Positions 23,701 through 36,299 of a DNA stretch of 64,000 bases are shown piece by piece. Location: NCBI GenBank assembly GCA_001931875.2, contig MSJH02000625.1, positions 310,001 through 374,000 on the forward strand. Direction: 5' to 3'. How positions within the stretch are numbered: the first letter of the stretch is position 1; each line of letters begins with the position of its first letter. Below the pieces are notes generated by a model. The model saw only the letters and a program-made list of their open reading frames with translations. It had not been told where the DNA came from and did not search any database. Position numbers and translations under genes: made by a program. This DNA comes from Byssochlamys sp. IMV 00236. Lineage: Eukaryota; Ascomycota; Eurotiomycetes; Eurotiales; Thermoascaceae.

Positions 23701-26700
23701 GCAGCTTGTCGTTGATGCGCTCCTCGTAGGGTTGGATAGGAGCCTCAGCGTCAGGGTCCGCCTCCAGGGCGCCAGTGTCAGAAGGATCGGGGTTTGGAAG
23801 ACTGCCGATTTTCTCGAGACTCCAGAAAATCGGATATCGAGCCCACGAGCGCTTTCCATACTTCTTGGACACACCCACTGCACCGAAGCCGCGCTGGTGG
23901 AAGCGGAGATAGCTAGCACCGGCGTGGAGCAGGTTGAAGACGTTTCCGAATTGAGCGTATTTGGATGCGGTTTCGATGGGGAGGTTGAAGACCGCGCATA
24001 CTTCCTTCTTCTCTTGAGGGTTCCTCAGCGGCCACAGACCCTGGAACTCGGCGTTGTGCAAGGATAGACAGACGGGAATAGTTCGCGTCGGCAGCAGGTA
24101 AAGTGGCGCCAGACATCCGTGGAAATCGTTGATGTGGTAGAGGTCGATGGAAGGGAATCGTTTGATTGTCTCTGCAATGCACTGGTTCCACGCTGAATAG
24201 TAGATTGCGCTGTCGAGATCATCCATACGAGGAGGGTAGGGCTCTGCCTTGGTCTGCTGGCGGAAAACAGGAGCGTCGAGTAAGACGTAGGTGATGTTGC
24301 CGACGACATGATACTGAACGTTGACCAAGTAGGCTTTGTCTAGGATAGTGACCACAAATGGCTCAGTTGGAGAGTCCCGAGGATAGTCAATGTCGCCGAC
24401 ACACGGAACCACCCAGATGAGGTTCTGGTGGCCCAGATTCTGGGACATGAGTTGTGCCATGACACCTAGACCACCGATCTTGACCTTGACTTTCCAATCT
24501 TCGATGTTGTATTCCATCGTGGCAATCAACACCGTACGCCGACGCTCAGGGGCCGCCGCGATAGCAATTTCCGTTGGCGGCAGAGCTTTCTCAGACAATG
24601 CACCGTCCATGGAATCATCTCTGCCGAGCTTTCCTCGAACTTTGCGCCAGAACAATAGAGGCAGCTTGTCTTCTGCAGCCACGTTGCCATCCCGGTTGAG
24701 TTTAACGCGGTAGAAAGTCCTGATGAAGATAAACACTCCGGCAAGACCCATGAGAACCGGGATGACCCAGAGGAGAACGTATAGCACGAGTTGGGCCCAT
24801 CCAGAACCGACTGGAATCAGCTCATATCTCAAGTTGCTGTCGTCAAGCGAGATGGTCCAGCCGAGATGCGGGAATGGAGGCAACTGGGTCATGTTGATCA
24901 CGTTGGACGATAGATAGGACGGGGGGAGCCTCTGCACGACCGACGAGTTATCGACATCCCCATATACTGCTGTCTGATCGGGCGTGCCATCCTTATCAGA
25001 TCCCCAGACACTTATTTGTCCCACAGCCGGCCACTCATAGACGAAATCAAACTTCCAGCGACGCTCCTCGGTGTCGAATCTCATCTTGTTAGGCAGTCCT
25101 GCATCGTAGCCGAATTGGTTGTACGGACCGTTCCAGAACATATTCGGGAATCGTCGTGGAACGCCGTCCTTCCAGCCATAATCACCTTCTTGGACATAGT
25201 CACTGCTGCCGGTGAGTTTCGAGAAGTACTGCACGCGGATGTGAGTTCCCTCCCACTTCTGAGCGCTTGTACCAGTGAAAGGTGTGATCTCGACGGTCGT
25301 GTTACCACCCTTATACGTCTGCCAGTCGGACCAGGTCAGACCGAAATTAGTCGAGTATCGGAACTGATCAGCTCCGGCGGCAGCATGCTGGATATAGAAA
25401 CTGTCATCGTCGGATTTGTGTACAAGACTGGTGGAGTAATTGGCAAACGGAGACAGCAGGGGATTATTCTGACTTCCGACACGGAACAAGAACCGATCAA
25501 CAGCATTCGTGTGGACGCCGGACGTCGTCGAGACGTTCTTGACTGTCAGCTGGTGGATTCCGTGATGGACATTGTTCAGCTTGGCGGACCATGTCCAGAC
25601 GGTCGGTATCTCTCCAACGTAATTGTTACTGGTCGTTCTCGGAGTGACCTTGGTGCAGTTGACGCTTGACGTATCAACAGAGGCTGTGATGCCTTTTTCC
25701 GTCGTGGAGTTGAGAGAGATTGCGTTGGTGATGCCGTCACAGTCCATCTCAAGCGAGTATCCAAGCTGGATGTCGATAGTCTCACCATTATCTGTCGAAG
25801 ATAGCAATCGGGCATCGTGACCGGGCAGAAACTCGGTGACAGTAGGACCGGGATCAACGAAGTTTTCGGCTTCGACGTAGGCGCGGTATTCCCATGGCAG
25901 CAATTTCATGCTAGAAATGCATCCGTAGTCATTGGTGTTGTTCTGGCTGGGACCAGCACCGACGGTAATCTCATCGTAAGGGTAGAACACACTCTTGAGC
26001 TTCGTCCCTGACTTGAACGGTGCCAACAGCGCGGTATCCGTCTTGTCGCAGTCGCCGCCATATGTAACGGTTTTGTTGTCGTTATGGTAGACAAGCCAGA
26101 ATGTGCTGTTGCTATCGCCGGTAGCCTGCTTCTGGACTCCGGGGAAGTAGGTTCGCAATACCGACCACAGACCGGTCACTGTGGGAGTTCCCGATGAACC
26201 TGGCAGATAAACGTTCTTTGTAAGCTGGGATATCGTCTCCAAATACAAACCGTCATTGGCCACCGGGTACTGCTCCCGAATCTCGAACATGCGCTTCATG
26301 ATATTGCGCAGCGGGTGAGCCGGGTTCCGCTGGTCGTACGTGACCGTGATGTCGTTGCAACCGTTCAGTCCCTTGTCATTAGGGAAATCGTAGAATTTCG
26401 TCGTGTTCAGACTGAAGCAGCCATGCGTCCACCAGGCGGTTTGATATGTCAGGGGCTGCCGGCCGAACAGATAATTCGTGGCAGTGGCATCGAAGACGTA
26501 CATCGCCTGTTCTTCACCCCACAGGATAAGTGGAATTCCGGGGAGCTCTAACGTGACGATGAAAAGACCAAGGAGATACTTCTCCGTGCCATTCTTGATT
26601 GCCGGCCAGCGGAAGTTATCCTGATTGGAGACACCGTACATGTGTCTCGGGTCCAGCTCGCCTGTGAAAGCATTCAGGAAGTCATTTGTCACAAGCATCC

Positions 26701-28116
26701 CGTTCCAAGCCTCAATGAAGTCCGTGGGCAAGTCAAAACCGGCGACCAGATTACCGTCCATTCCTAGGAAACGAGTCATCGAACGATAGATCGTATAGTG
26801 GAACGCGGCGGCATCTAACGCCTGGTGCCCATCTTCTCTGAGGAAGTACGAGTCCGAATCATTGGTGATCTTGACACCAGCGCCAGCGGAGGCAGGAAGC
26901 TGATTTGGCTGACGGCCGCGACCGAGATACAGACTACCAAAGGTATTTCCAGAGGTGATTTCTCCAGGGAGGAAGAAGTTGTCCTTGCCATATTTCTTTG
27001 CACATTCACGGTAGACAGCAGTCATATCACCCAGGGGCTCGAGGGTTGCTTGTACGGCCTTGTCAAAACGAAACCCATCGACATCCAGACTAGCAATCTG
27101 AATGCAGGAATGTTTCGTGATGATATCGCGAACAGGCTTGTGCCACTCCCGCAGACGATCCTGCACCGAAGCGAACTTGGTAAGTTGACGCTGCCAGTCA
27201 GGAAAGTTACCGAAAGCCTCCAGTTCTCCGTACTGATCGAAGTCACTATTATAGCAGCCCTTCAGGTCCTGGACACCGCCGGTAGTCAACGGGTAGCCGT
27301 CCTCGTTCCAAAACTTGGGGTAGTTGCACGTTTCGTTGTACTCGTTTGAGAACTTGAAGTCGACATACTGTCTGTCGGTGATCCATTCGACTTCGTATTC
27401 GTTTGCTTTGAAATCGGCTGAGTCGTTGAGATGGCCTTTGAAACCGATGAGGTTGCTCAGTCTGCCGGAAGTCCATGGCGTTAGCTTATAATATAACCCG
27501 ATTTGATTCTGGGGATATGTATACATACGTTGCCAGTGTGTTATCCACGATAACATACATATCCCGTTTGTGGATCTCATCAATCGTCCGTCTCCAATCC
27601 GCAAGGGTACCGTGATGCATGTCCAGCAGAGTGGTATCAACCGGGGAGTAACCATCATAGGCCCAGGGGAGGTTCATCAAGTATGTTCCAGCGAAGTAGA
27701 TGGCCTAGCTTGATCAGCAACAGGAACAATTAGATGATAGGAAACGAACACACCTTGAAGCCCATTCCCTGGATGTAATCCAACGTATCAATCAGACCGA
27801 CCAGATCGCCTCCATGGCGCATCTGATTCGAGTCCAGCACATGCTCAAAGGAGGTACCGTTAATGTCATCATTCGTCGGATCACCGTTGGCTATGCGGTC
27901 CAAGAAGATCGTATATATTGGGAAGCGCCAGTTATCGGGCGATGGATGATAATCGTGATCCGGCCATTCACCCCAATAATCAATCGGCCCCGTAGCGGTT
28001 TTATTTTCGTTCAAATTATAGTCAACGAGCGACTCGGTATAGGGCCAACATAGCGCCGTCACACTCAGCAACGAAAGTATCACGAGCACTGAGTGCTGCA
28101 TCTTTGCGAAGAACAT
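20715..28116 (-). CDS. ags1: Cell-wall alpha-1,3-glucan synthase
   Basis: Four exons on the minus strand: 28116-27754, 27704-27529, 27461-20847 and 20763-20715, with introns of 49, 67 and 83 bp, giving 2400 residues, the usual size. After a signal peptide (ending near LCW) comes an extracellular GH13 amylase-like domain with DVDGFRFD (about 305), the acid in PGEI (about 347) and SNQDN (about 460). This domain is thought to transfer glucan chains. One membrane span (about 1070) leads to a cytosolic GT5 glycogen-synthase-like domain (about 1155-1600), with KIGGLGVMAQLM near its start and FVGRWSKQKG plus the DEPFG segment in the nucleotide-sugar half. A Ser-rich linker then leads to a C-terminal multi-pass bundle (about 1970-2400), probably the export channel. 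The start could instead be the ATG at 28101. The short last exon ends FYRREQLNKP. No amylase gene flanks it, unlike the amy-ags clusters of some Aspergilli, so the paralogue cannot be named. Confidence 0.95.
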
Positions 28117-31100
28117 CCCGGGCAGTGACCTGCTACCGACTACTGCAGTGCGACTCAAGCTGATGAGAATCGCGAGCGGAATGAATCCTACATGCCCTCA
28201 CCTTGGGGATAACGAGCGAAGAAACGAAAGAACGAGTGACCCAGTCCACTCGAGGCGAAACTGTAGAAAGAAGCTTTTCGCCTTTTTTTTTTTTGTTACC
28301 AGAAAAAAAAAAGAAGAAGAAAAGAAAAAAAACGAACAACCAGAAACATCAACTATCAGGCAGCGAATGCCGGGAGAGAAATAGAACTGACTACCTCCTC
28401 AGGCCCCCTCCCCTCTCTGCTACGACCCTCCTACTGTATTCAACCAAACAGAAGAGTCGACATGGAAACATCCACGTAGTTCTTTGCCTCTACTGTACTT
28501 TACTCTAGACCTTTTTACCCGCAGTGGGGTGGCGGTGTCTCTCACCTTGCATCTCGATTCGTCCTCCAGGATGCCGAGATCTTTGGATAGGTATTGTAAA
28601 AAAGCTCGGATTAACAGTCCGTACCGGATGCATTCGCGCCCCAGCGTCCTTGTCCGTGCTCGATCGGCCCACGGGGGTATCCCGACGTGCCGTTTGACAG
28701 TCGAACATGTCCAAATCAGCAGTTCGCTGCTTGTCGGTAGCTATATTAAGCAGCACGCATGGCAGGGCGCCGTGGTGGGGTGGTGTCGCACTACTCGATG
28801 TATATCGTGAAGGGCTCGGACAGCTCACTAGTCTTTCCTTACATCCTTAGCCTTATCTAGAGTGTTCCTTGGCCTCACAGATCCAAAACACGTCGGTGGG
28901 TCTGGCCAGCCACTTCAGAAGAGGCTGAGAGCACAATGGGCATCGGTGTTCATCGGTGCACATCAGCTGCGAGGATTTGCGAAGCTACTTTATCCCGGTG
29001 GGACTTGATATATCCCTTTGGATCGGCCAATATAAGTACAAAACCCTTACGACCTGTCCTGTCGTTTGAGTTTATGGTACACTGGATAACGGTGAAAAAG
29101 AAGAAGAAATTTTATTCCTCTCCTCTCTTCATCCCCGGTTGTCTTCGCATGAGTTCTTCCGGGAACCCAAAAAGTGGCGCCGTGGACGTGGATCCTTCAG
29201 TTGTGATATATATAACTGGTTCCCGCTGGTGGCGGTGACTAACGCCCTAACCTATAATATGAGATCATTTACGGACTCGCACCGAGAAAAAGTATTCAAT
29301 TACGGAGTAGTTCTGGTGAGTTTTTTTTTTTTTTCGGATCAGGACAGGCACCGAGTCACATCTCACTATCACATAAGCGAGACGCCCTCTCTGTTGACCG
29401 CCGCCCTACTTGACGATACCATACTATACTATACTATGCTATATCACGGCCAACTTGACACTAACTGTGCTGCTAGAAAGCGGGTTGCAGCTTCAGGGTT
29501 CTCTAAGTGCTGATAACCACTCGAACTAGAGTACATCGGCCCTCGAAAGCTCATGATGCGACTTTATCGCGGACCAACGGCAACCAACCATCATGACCAC
29601 GCAACGAGGGCGTAACATCCCAGAGAAGCGAGATAAGGCATACGACTGCGACTAGGGAGGGGAGTGCGTATGCCCGACTTGTCTGCCTGCGTATCCGACT
29701 TCCCCAACAGTATACTCTACGATCTTGCCGAGTACCATCTACGGTTTTTAGTAATTATCCATTACTTATTACATCGGACAGTAAGAAAAAAAAGCCCAAA
29801 TCCATGGCTCCTCAGCGGGTTCAACGTGCCGCCGTACCGGACACGGTGGGGGTTGACTGCTGAGGTCCAGAAGCATTGCATTATTATTATTTAGTATTGT
29901 CTTGGAATTCTAGAGCTCAAAAACTTCGTCCAGCCTGCGGGTCGGCCCCGGTTTGCCGGCCTTGAAGCAGCCGCCAGTTCCCGACGGAATCCTTACGCTG
30001 TTAGGCAATTGCATACCCTCGTCAAGGATAATCATTGTATGGTACAACCAACGATGTCTGCAATAATCGCGAATGAACAGGGATGACGAGAGCAGAGTCA
30101 GTGGTCTCGTGCACGGAATTACAAGGAAAGGCAAGATAATTAAGTGGAGGGTGGGATTTTTGATTTTTTTTTTCTTGCCTTCGAGAGAGGCCTAGCCTTC
30201 GTATGTCGATGGGGGTTTGCGCGGCCAGCGCCTCTCAATGCGAGTAACACGACACTTAAGCAGGAGCCGAGGAAATAATGAACATCGTTTTGAGTTCTCA
30301 GCGACATTATTATTAGTTAGTTCTCTCAACAGCAGTTCATATTAATAATTAGTAAGCGCACAGAGCAACACTTGGTTGAATCCTCTGCGATGCCTTCGTT
30401 GTATACGCAGTTCTCGCCTAACCATCTATCTGTATCTCGCAAGAACACCGAAAAAAGAAAGGATTCAACTTTCCAATAATCATGAAACACACATCATTCC
30501 ACCGCGTGTCACTTCCCCGGCTGTCCGAATAAGCTTAAATCATTGGAATGCTCGTGGTTTTCGACTGGCATTCTTCGAGTTTCTTCCACTCCTCGTGGTG
30601 AGAGGAGATTCCGGCCCCGCCGCCACCAAGATCCCTTACATACAGCAACAGAGACAGGTTTCGCCTTATTTCGACCTCCTTGTTCCCTGTAGTGGAGAGA
30701 TGATGATCGTATCTGATTATCTTGCGCGAGGGTCTGTTGCATGAACCTGCAGATCGTAGAGCTGAAAGGGAGGACAGGGATGCTCGACATGACATGCACA
30801 TATAACCAACCCGGTCTCGTCGAAAATGTCCGAAGATTTGAAGACGTGGGGTCCAAAATCCCTTTATAGGCGATCACGATCTCCTCCTGAGATGAGTATA
30901 TATTTGATCAACGGCCCCTGGGTTTCGTGAGGTTCTCCTACAGTGATACGATCAACATGCTCTGCCGTCCCGCGAATCCCTTGCTGCAATCTTTAGGTTT
31001 AGGATGTGATCGCAATCAAATGTGCCATTATGTCTGTATCCTTTGTGTATGGTCGATTTGAGGCCTATTTTGTCATATAATGGCTGAGGTAAGGCTTCTA

Positions 31101-31487
31101 GTAGTCCACGTGAACAGACGGAGTCTTCAGTCCCATGGTCTTACTTTTTTCTGAACTACGATTGATCCATATACAAAGCGCCACGCAAGATGTCTCGAAG
31201 TATGACAGCAGTGAAGACCACCTACCCAATACCCCGTGCCGTAGTCAGCAACGTGCGCCATGTCAGCATTGGATCCATATCGATCTGCTCTCACTGGCCA
31301 CCCGACTCTGAGGAGATATGGCACTAGGCGAATAATAATTGAGGACTCAAGACAAATATCCAGCCTAATGGAGCTTCATTGGGAGGTCCAGTGCTGTCTA
31401 TATTACTAGGGATTTTCCCCCGTGGCAAGACGCGGGGCATGTTCTTCAAAATTCCCTTCCCTAGACCTGCTCTCAAGTGCCTGTCAT
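28117..31487. other. Long gene-free region upstream of glucan synthase
   Basis: About 3.4 kb with many stops in all frames and no family signature. The part nearest 28117 should be the promoter and leader of the glucan synthase. One TACGGAGTA 9-mer lies at 29301. The open frames present are short and look random. Confidence 0.45.
28283..28312. other. T12/A10 inverted tract upstream of glucan synthase
   Basis: Twelve T, an eight-base spacer (GTTACCAG) and ten A form a possible A-U hairpin about 170 bp upstream of the glucan synthase start, probably in its mRNA leader. It could equally be two chance homopolymers, or a nucleosome-excluding promoter tract. Confidence 0.4.
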
Positions 31488-32520
31488 AATGGAGGCTTCT
31501 CTCGTTCTCTATATTATTGAGGTTATCCTTGTGCTATATCGGCCGAAGACTGTTTTTGCGACATCGAAAAGCACCACTACCGCTGGGCCCTAAAGCGAAG
31601 CGGATTCAAGAAGACCGCCCAGAGCTGGAGGAGAGTTATGGACGATGTTGTGCAAAAGCCCTACTCCTATGTGAAGCAGAAAATGAAACTCAGAATCTAC
31701 AAGCCTTCATTTATCTCTGAACTGTTTCAGAAAGGAGAGTCGCACCCCGAAATAGATTTCGTGGCCGATACGGTGCGTATATGATATTCTCACGTCCGAG
31801 TCGTGTTGAAGGTCTAGAGTTCGGTTATGCTTACTGTCACATTAGACCCCTCTCATCAATCGGATGCTTCTTCCTCGCCATGGCGTTATTTCCTCAAGTC
31901 GACGAAAGACCCAAGATGAGATTAATCGGGTGATCGACTCTGCTAGACTTCCAGGTCAGACGACCAGCCCAGTCTTCCTTACATTGGCGCCATCTGAAAC
32001 AAGTCCTGCGCTGGCATTCAGTGGCATCTATAAGACTGGCTCACATGACCACTGAAGATGATATCGTCGAAGGATATCACATCCCGCAGGGTGCATATTT
32101 ATTCCTAGCATGTGGTAAGTTAGAGGAAGACTCTCCGTCTAGGACCATAAATATGCGAGAAATTCGATTCGCGGTTGTCTCGATCCAACTATTATTTAGG
32201 GGCTTCTTCCACGAGCCAGAGACATACCATGATCCCATGACTCTCAAACCAGAGCGCTTCCTCAGCGATAACGACCATATCACCGAACTGGGCCCCCATA
32301 CAATGGTCTTCGGGTTCGGTGTCGTATCTGTCCTGGACGATACCACGCAGACTCGGCCGTTTACCTTACCATGACGAAGTCACTCGCTGTATTCCAGTAG
32401 GGAAAGCTCGTGGAGAATGGAAAGGAGGTCGACCCGGTCGTTGAGTCAGAACGGCGTGATCGGTCATCATGGCCCCTGAGCCTGGATGTTAGAAGTGTAC
32501 GTACTTGCCGCAACGATCCC
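31488..32520 (+). pseudogene. Cytochrome P450 pseudogene
   Basis: Fragments of one fungal P450 appear in order but in different frames. They are a hydrophobic N-terminal anchor at 31488, a proline hinge reading PLPLGPK (about 31575), then a jump to YSYVKQKM and FISELFQK (about 31655-31735), so roughly 150 residues are missing. Next come FFLAMALFPQV (the helix I-J region) and QDEINRVI. Stop-interrupted remains of the SLPYIGAI helix and the EGYHIPQGA beta strand follow, then FHEPETYHDPMTLKPERFL (about 32205-32260) with the PERF motif intact. The heme loop starts as MVFGFG but has lost the arginine and the essential Cys. The tail VENGKEVDPVVE (about 32410) is the usual C-terminal strand. The enzyme would have been an ER-anchored monooxygenase, and it cannot function now. 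The resemblance is to fungal secondary-metabolism P450s of the O-methylsterigmatocystin-oxidoreductase type. Confidence 0.85.
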
Positions 32521-34712
32521 TGTGCCACGAGTCCAGGACAGTACCCTGCTGTTCTATCTTTGGAAAGCGGCAACTCGACACGAAGCAGACGCATTTCGAT
32601 GATCCTGACCTATTAGCGCTGGGAACAATGTCTTATTCTGATTTTGTCCCGTGTACCTGAAACATCTTAAAGTCGATTGGGTCCTCGATTCCAGCTATCG
32701 CAAGCCCGTCCCGTCCATCAAGAACGAAATGTTGTATCTCGCCGAAGACAAGAACAGTGTCACTCTGTACAAGCGCCTGGGCGGAGTTGTGTAGGTAGGC
32801 CACTAATCCGGCTTGTAGGCGGATCGGCCCGTGCTTCTACGCCTGTAGTGTTGATCGATCGGTAGGTAGCTTTTAGCGCTGAGATGGAGCTGGTCCTTTT
32901 ATACCGGTATCACTGTACTCCGTAGATCAACCGCACTTACTCTGTGATCGTCCCTGAACGCTATCTCATGAAGACGCCGATCATGAAAATCACTGCGCAA
33001 GGTCGTAATCTCACAGTCGCTGACTGGCTTACTCGTACGTTGGGGTCTGAAACTTGATAGCGCCAATTGTTAACTGGCATCCAGGACCGAGCATCTTTTT
33101 TTTTTNNNNNNNNNNNNNNNNNNNNTGGTTGGCTAGGAGCAACCAGCGAAGCTAAGGCCTCTTTAATTACAAGCGCGCTAAAGAACATAACCCAATTGGA
33201 AGGCTTCAGAGAGATGGAATGATACGCTGATTAAAGTGAATCTAAGTAGGTTGACCGAACATCCAAAGTATCCTTAATCCTGCTCACAGGATAGACGATC
33301 GGTATGTCGTGGGAGCATAAAGGGTCACCGAAATGGGATTAGATCTAGCCCACGAAAAGTGTTAACTATTCACTGCCAAAGAAGCTCCCCGGGAAGGACA
33401 TTGCAAATGCGACATCAGAAAGTTAGTCGCTCGATCTTAGAGTTTGTAAATAGTCGCGAATGCATCTAAGTACTGTGAGTGTGAGTTTCGATGTCCCAAA
33501 TTGGCGGTATTATACATAATCTCCAGGAATTGCAGAAAAAGCCCATTCATATACATACGTACAAGCATCCCTGGTTGTTTTAGCTTCATTATTACTTAGC
33601 GTCGCATAATCTGTTCATCTGGCCGAATTACAGAGCCACCATGACATGCAGGACTACGATCTGACTCTATCGGAGTAATCATTGCGCCAGCCTCTTCACT
33701 TTGAACAGCGTCTAGGAACGTCAAAGCAATAGTATAGATGCACCTTCACTTTATACTTAGTGCATTAAGTGAATATTACATATCCACCGCACTTAGAAAC
33801 CCAGTTTCTTGTTCCCTTTGGGTGATTCTTCTACAAGATGTTCTGTAGTATGCTGCTTTTCGATCTGAAAAGTCCTACGCAAAGACCGAGATAGAATATG
33901 GCGATAGTTTAGATGTTTTTGTCTCCTGTTGCACGCAAAATTCCTTCTGCTCAAACATAAAATTCCCCCAAAACATTGTCAGACTATCAATAGAGTCAGG
34001 GGTCTTTGCACTGGAGTTCCTCTAATGGTACTGCAATTAAGTATAATAGTTGCTACATAATCTGAGCGCGGGCACCAATCACAATGTTACGGACTTTCGA
34101 TGGTTGCTAAATGCCGATTTTTGACTTACTTAAATGATGCAAGATCTAACCAGCAATGACAATTTATCCATGGCCTTCCTTTGCCCCGCTGTATTCAACA
34201 CAGACAGCAAGGAAAGGGGCAGGGGGGGGATAGTATTTACCCTGAAATTACAATCTTCATGGCGAGCCAGAGGATTATCTCGATATATTAAAAATCGTGT
34301 TCATTCCAAATGGTAAGCTGCTTTTTCTTTTTTTCACTTGACAGGGTGCCAAGATGTACATACGAACTTTTGCATACGCTAAATGCCCTGAAGAATTATT
34401 AATGCTTATAAAAATGCACTAAGGCTATGCTTGGTTTCTGTTCTGGGACTCTTAGATACGGCGTAGTAAACTAATGATTGAATGAATGACACTCACAGGC
34501 CATCAGGTTGAAACCCCACCTACTCTAATCCTTTCGCACAGGCCGTGTAAACGAAAGGACCGTGTCGAGCGGGGATGATGGATCGGCGAAATTACTTGGA
34601 GGATGATAATAAATAGAGGATGTCTAGTCAGTTATTTCCCTGCGGTTTGAGTAACTATTCTTTCTGTTGATTTTTGGTACTCTAAAACGGCCCCCAATTG
34701 CACTTTATAATA
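32521..34712. other. Gene-free region with an unassigned fragment and a sequence gap
   Basis: No intact gene. A 41-codon open stretch at 32669-32794 (KVDWVLDSSY ... LYKRLGGVV) and a second protein-like stretch around 32929-33050 look like coding remains, but I cannot assign a family. A run of N follows a T tract at 33106. One TACTCCGTA 9-mer lies at 32916. The last few hundred bases should hold the promoter of the acyltransferase gene. Confidence 0.45.
33106..33125. other. Assembly gap, 20 N
   Basis: Twenty undefined bases directly after a run of ten T. The homopolymer may have stopped the assembly. The real size of the missing sequence is unknown, so the unassigned fragments to its left may belong to something longer. 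Confidence 0.98.
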
Positions 34713-36116
34713 ATGGGTTCTGTGCAATATCCCTGTGATGTTCCAACTCTCACGCCCCTGGAGCGTATCGGGCCAAAGGGCTACCTTCGCTACATCTTCC
34801 TCTTCCAGCTTCCAGAGGGCTATGATATGGATGAAGTTGTTAGTGTCCTAAAGACAGGATACAGTGCCGCCAAGAACCAGATTTCAGTACTGGCATGTGA
34901 GGCTGTGCCAGATGCTGGCTCGAAACAGGCAGGGGTGCTGAAGCTGCAGAGACTGAATGATGGAGATATCGAAGACATTGTCGTCAAGGACTTACGAGCG
35001 CAGGGCATCTTCCCACTGACTTATGCGGAGCTCAAATCGAAAAACTTCCCACTTTCTGCATTCGACGCCGAGATTCTGTGTCGTCGGTCTGTCTGGGCAT
35101 TGCCTGGAGAGAAATTGCCTATCTCCTTGGTTCAGGCCAACTTTATCGACGGCGGCCTGATCCTGACATGGTGCATCTTCCATATGGTTGGCGATGGCAC
35201 GACCTTCTACACCTGGGCCAAAGTATGGGCGGAGGAGTGCCGTCGTGCTCAGGGCCTGGAAATCGCTGAGCCCATTCAGCTTCCTGGGGCTATCTTCAGC
35301 GACAGAGAACGCGTCATGAAGCCATCGGGTCGTAACCAGGGATTGCTGAAAGATCACCCCGAGTACACACTCTCATCTGCTACGCCTGACGTGGCGCTAC
35401 GCAAGATGCTGTCTTCAGATCATCGTGGACAGGTCTTCTACTTTTCCCCAAAGTCTTTGGCCTCGCTAAAGGCTGAGGCATCGCCAGAAAATGCAAAGCA
35501 ACACTCTGACCAGCAATGGATCTCGACTAATGATGCTCTCTCGGCTCTTCTCTGGCGCACAGTCATGGCTGTACAGTGGCCGCTTGACTCGCTGGAGGGT
35601 AATCCGATATCTGTCTTCAATATCGCTATTGATGGTCGCGAGCGGACCGATCCTCCTATTCACCAGAGCACCCTAGGCTGCTTTCTCGAATATATCGCTG
35701 TCAAAGCTCCCATCCGGGAAATACTCAGCTCCGCCAACCTTGCCGACCTGGCAATTCTAATCCGCAAGGCGATCCAGCGTGCCGACAACCAATTCACCGA
35801 TGACGTGATAACTCTTGTTGAAAAACTCGAAGATGTGAACCAACTCTTTCCGACAGCGTTTCTGGACGTCCCAGGATCTCATTGTGTGCAGACATCATGG
35901 GTGAAATTCGACCTATATTCTCTAGATTGGGGTTCGCTGCTGGGTGGCAGAATTGATTCTGTACGGGCCCCCCATGTGGGCGTTATCAACGGCTTGCAGG
36001 TTGTACTTCCGGTTTTGCCAGATGGTGGAATAGAAGTCATAGTAGGCGTTGAGGCAAGCTGCTTAGACAGGTTGCTGCATGAGCCGCTGTGGACAAAGTT
36101 CGCAAAAGCTAGGTAA
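34713..36116 (+). CDS. BAHD-type acyltransferase (trichothecene 3-O-acetyltransferase-like)
   Basis: Single exon, 467 residues, starting at the ATG of MGSVQYP. The catalytic HxxxD motif is intact (HMVGD, H157 and D161), with His as general base. The second family motif, DFGWG in plants, appears as LDWGSLLGG near residue 405, and the IAIDGRER and STLGCFLEY segments fit the fold. These cytosolic enzymes move an acyl group from acyl-CoA to an alcohol or amine, and many act in secondary metabolism. The acceptor cannot be read from sequence. It lies between a dead P450 gene and a dead arginase-family gene, so it is an intact enzyme in a decaying neighbourhood. The conserved residues argue against its being a pseudogene. 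Confidence 0.88.
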   Translation: MGSVQYPCDVPTLTPLERIGPKGYLRYIFLFQLPEGYDMDEVVSVLKTGYSAAKNQISVLACEAVPDAGSKQAGVLKLQRLNDGDIEDIVVKDLRAQGIFPLTYAELKSKNFPLSAFDAEILCRRSVWALPGEKLPISLVQANFIDGGLILTWCIFHMVGDGTTFYTWAKVWAEECRRAQGLEIAEPIQLPGAIFSDRERVMKPSGRNQGLLKDHPEYTLSSATPDVALRKMLSSDHRGQVFYFSPKSLASLKAEASPENAKQHSDQQWISTNDALSALLWRTVMAVQWPLDSLEGNPISVFNIAIDGRERTDPPIHQSTLGCFLEYIAVKAPIREILSSANLADLAILIRKAIQRADNQFTDDVITLVEKLEDVNQLFPTAFLDVPGSHCVQTSWVKFDLYSLDWGSLLGGRIDSVRAPHVGVINGLQVVLPVLPDGGIEVIVGVEASCLDRLLHEPLWTKFAKAR

Positions 36117-36299
36117 CCTGCGATCAATGGACATATTCTGTGATTAGCATAGTAAGACTTCCTTCAACAGAACTTGAGCCCGTAGCAAACGCAGAGGGAG
36201 GAGGATGCACCGGACATTAGAGTATATCTCCCAGGCCTTATACATTTTCTCTGTTGTCTGAAGGAAAGACAAAATTTAGGAAAACTCGGTTTCAACTGT

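Noticed and set aside
20900..25700. Several long plus-strand open frames (up to about 217 codons) opposite the glucan synthase
   Set aside because: Antisense shadows of a well-supported 2400-residue gene. Their products show no domains.
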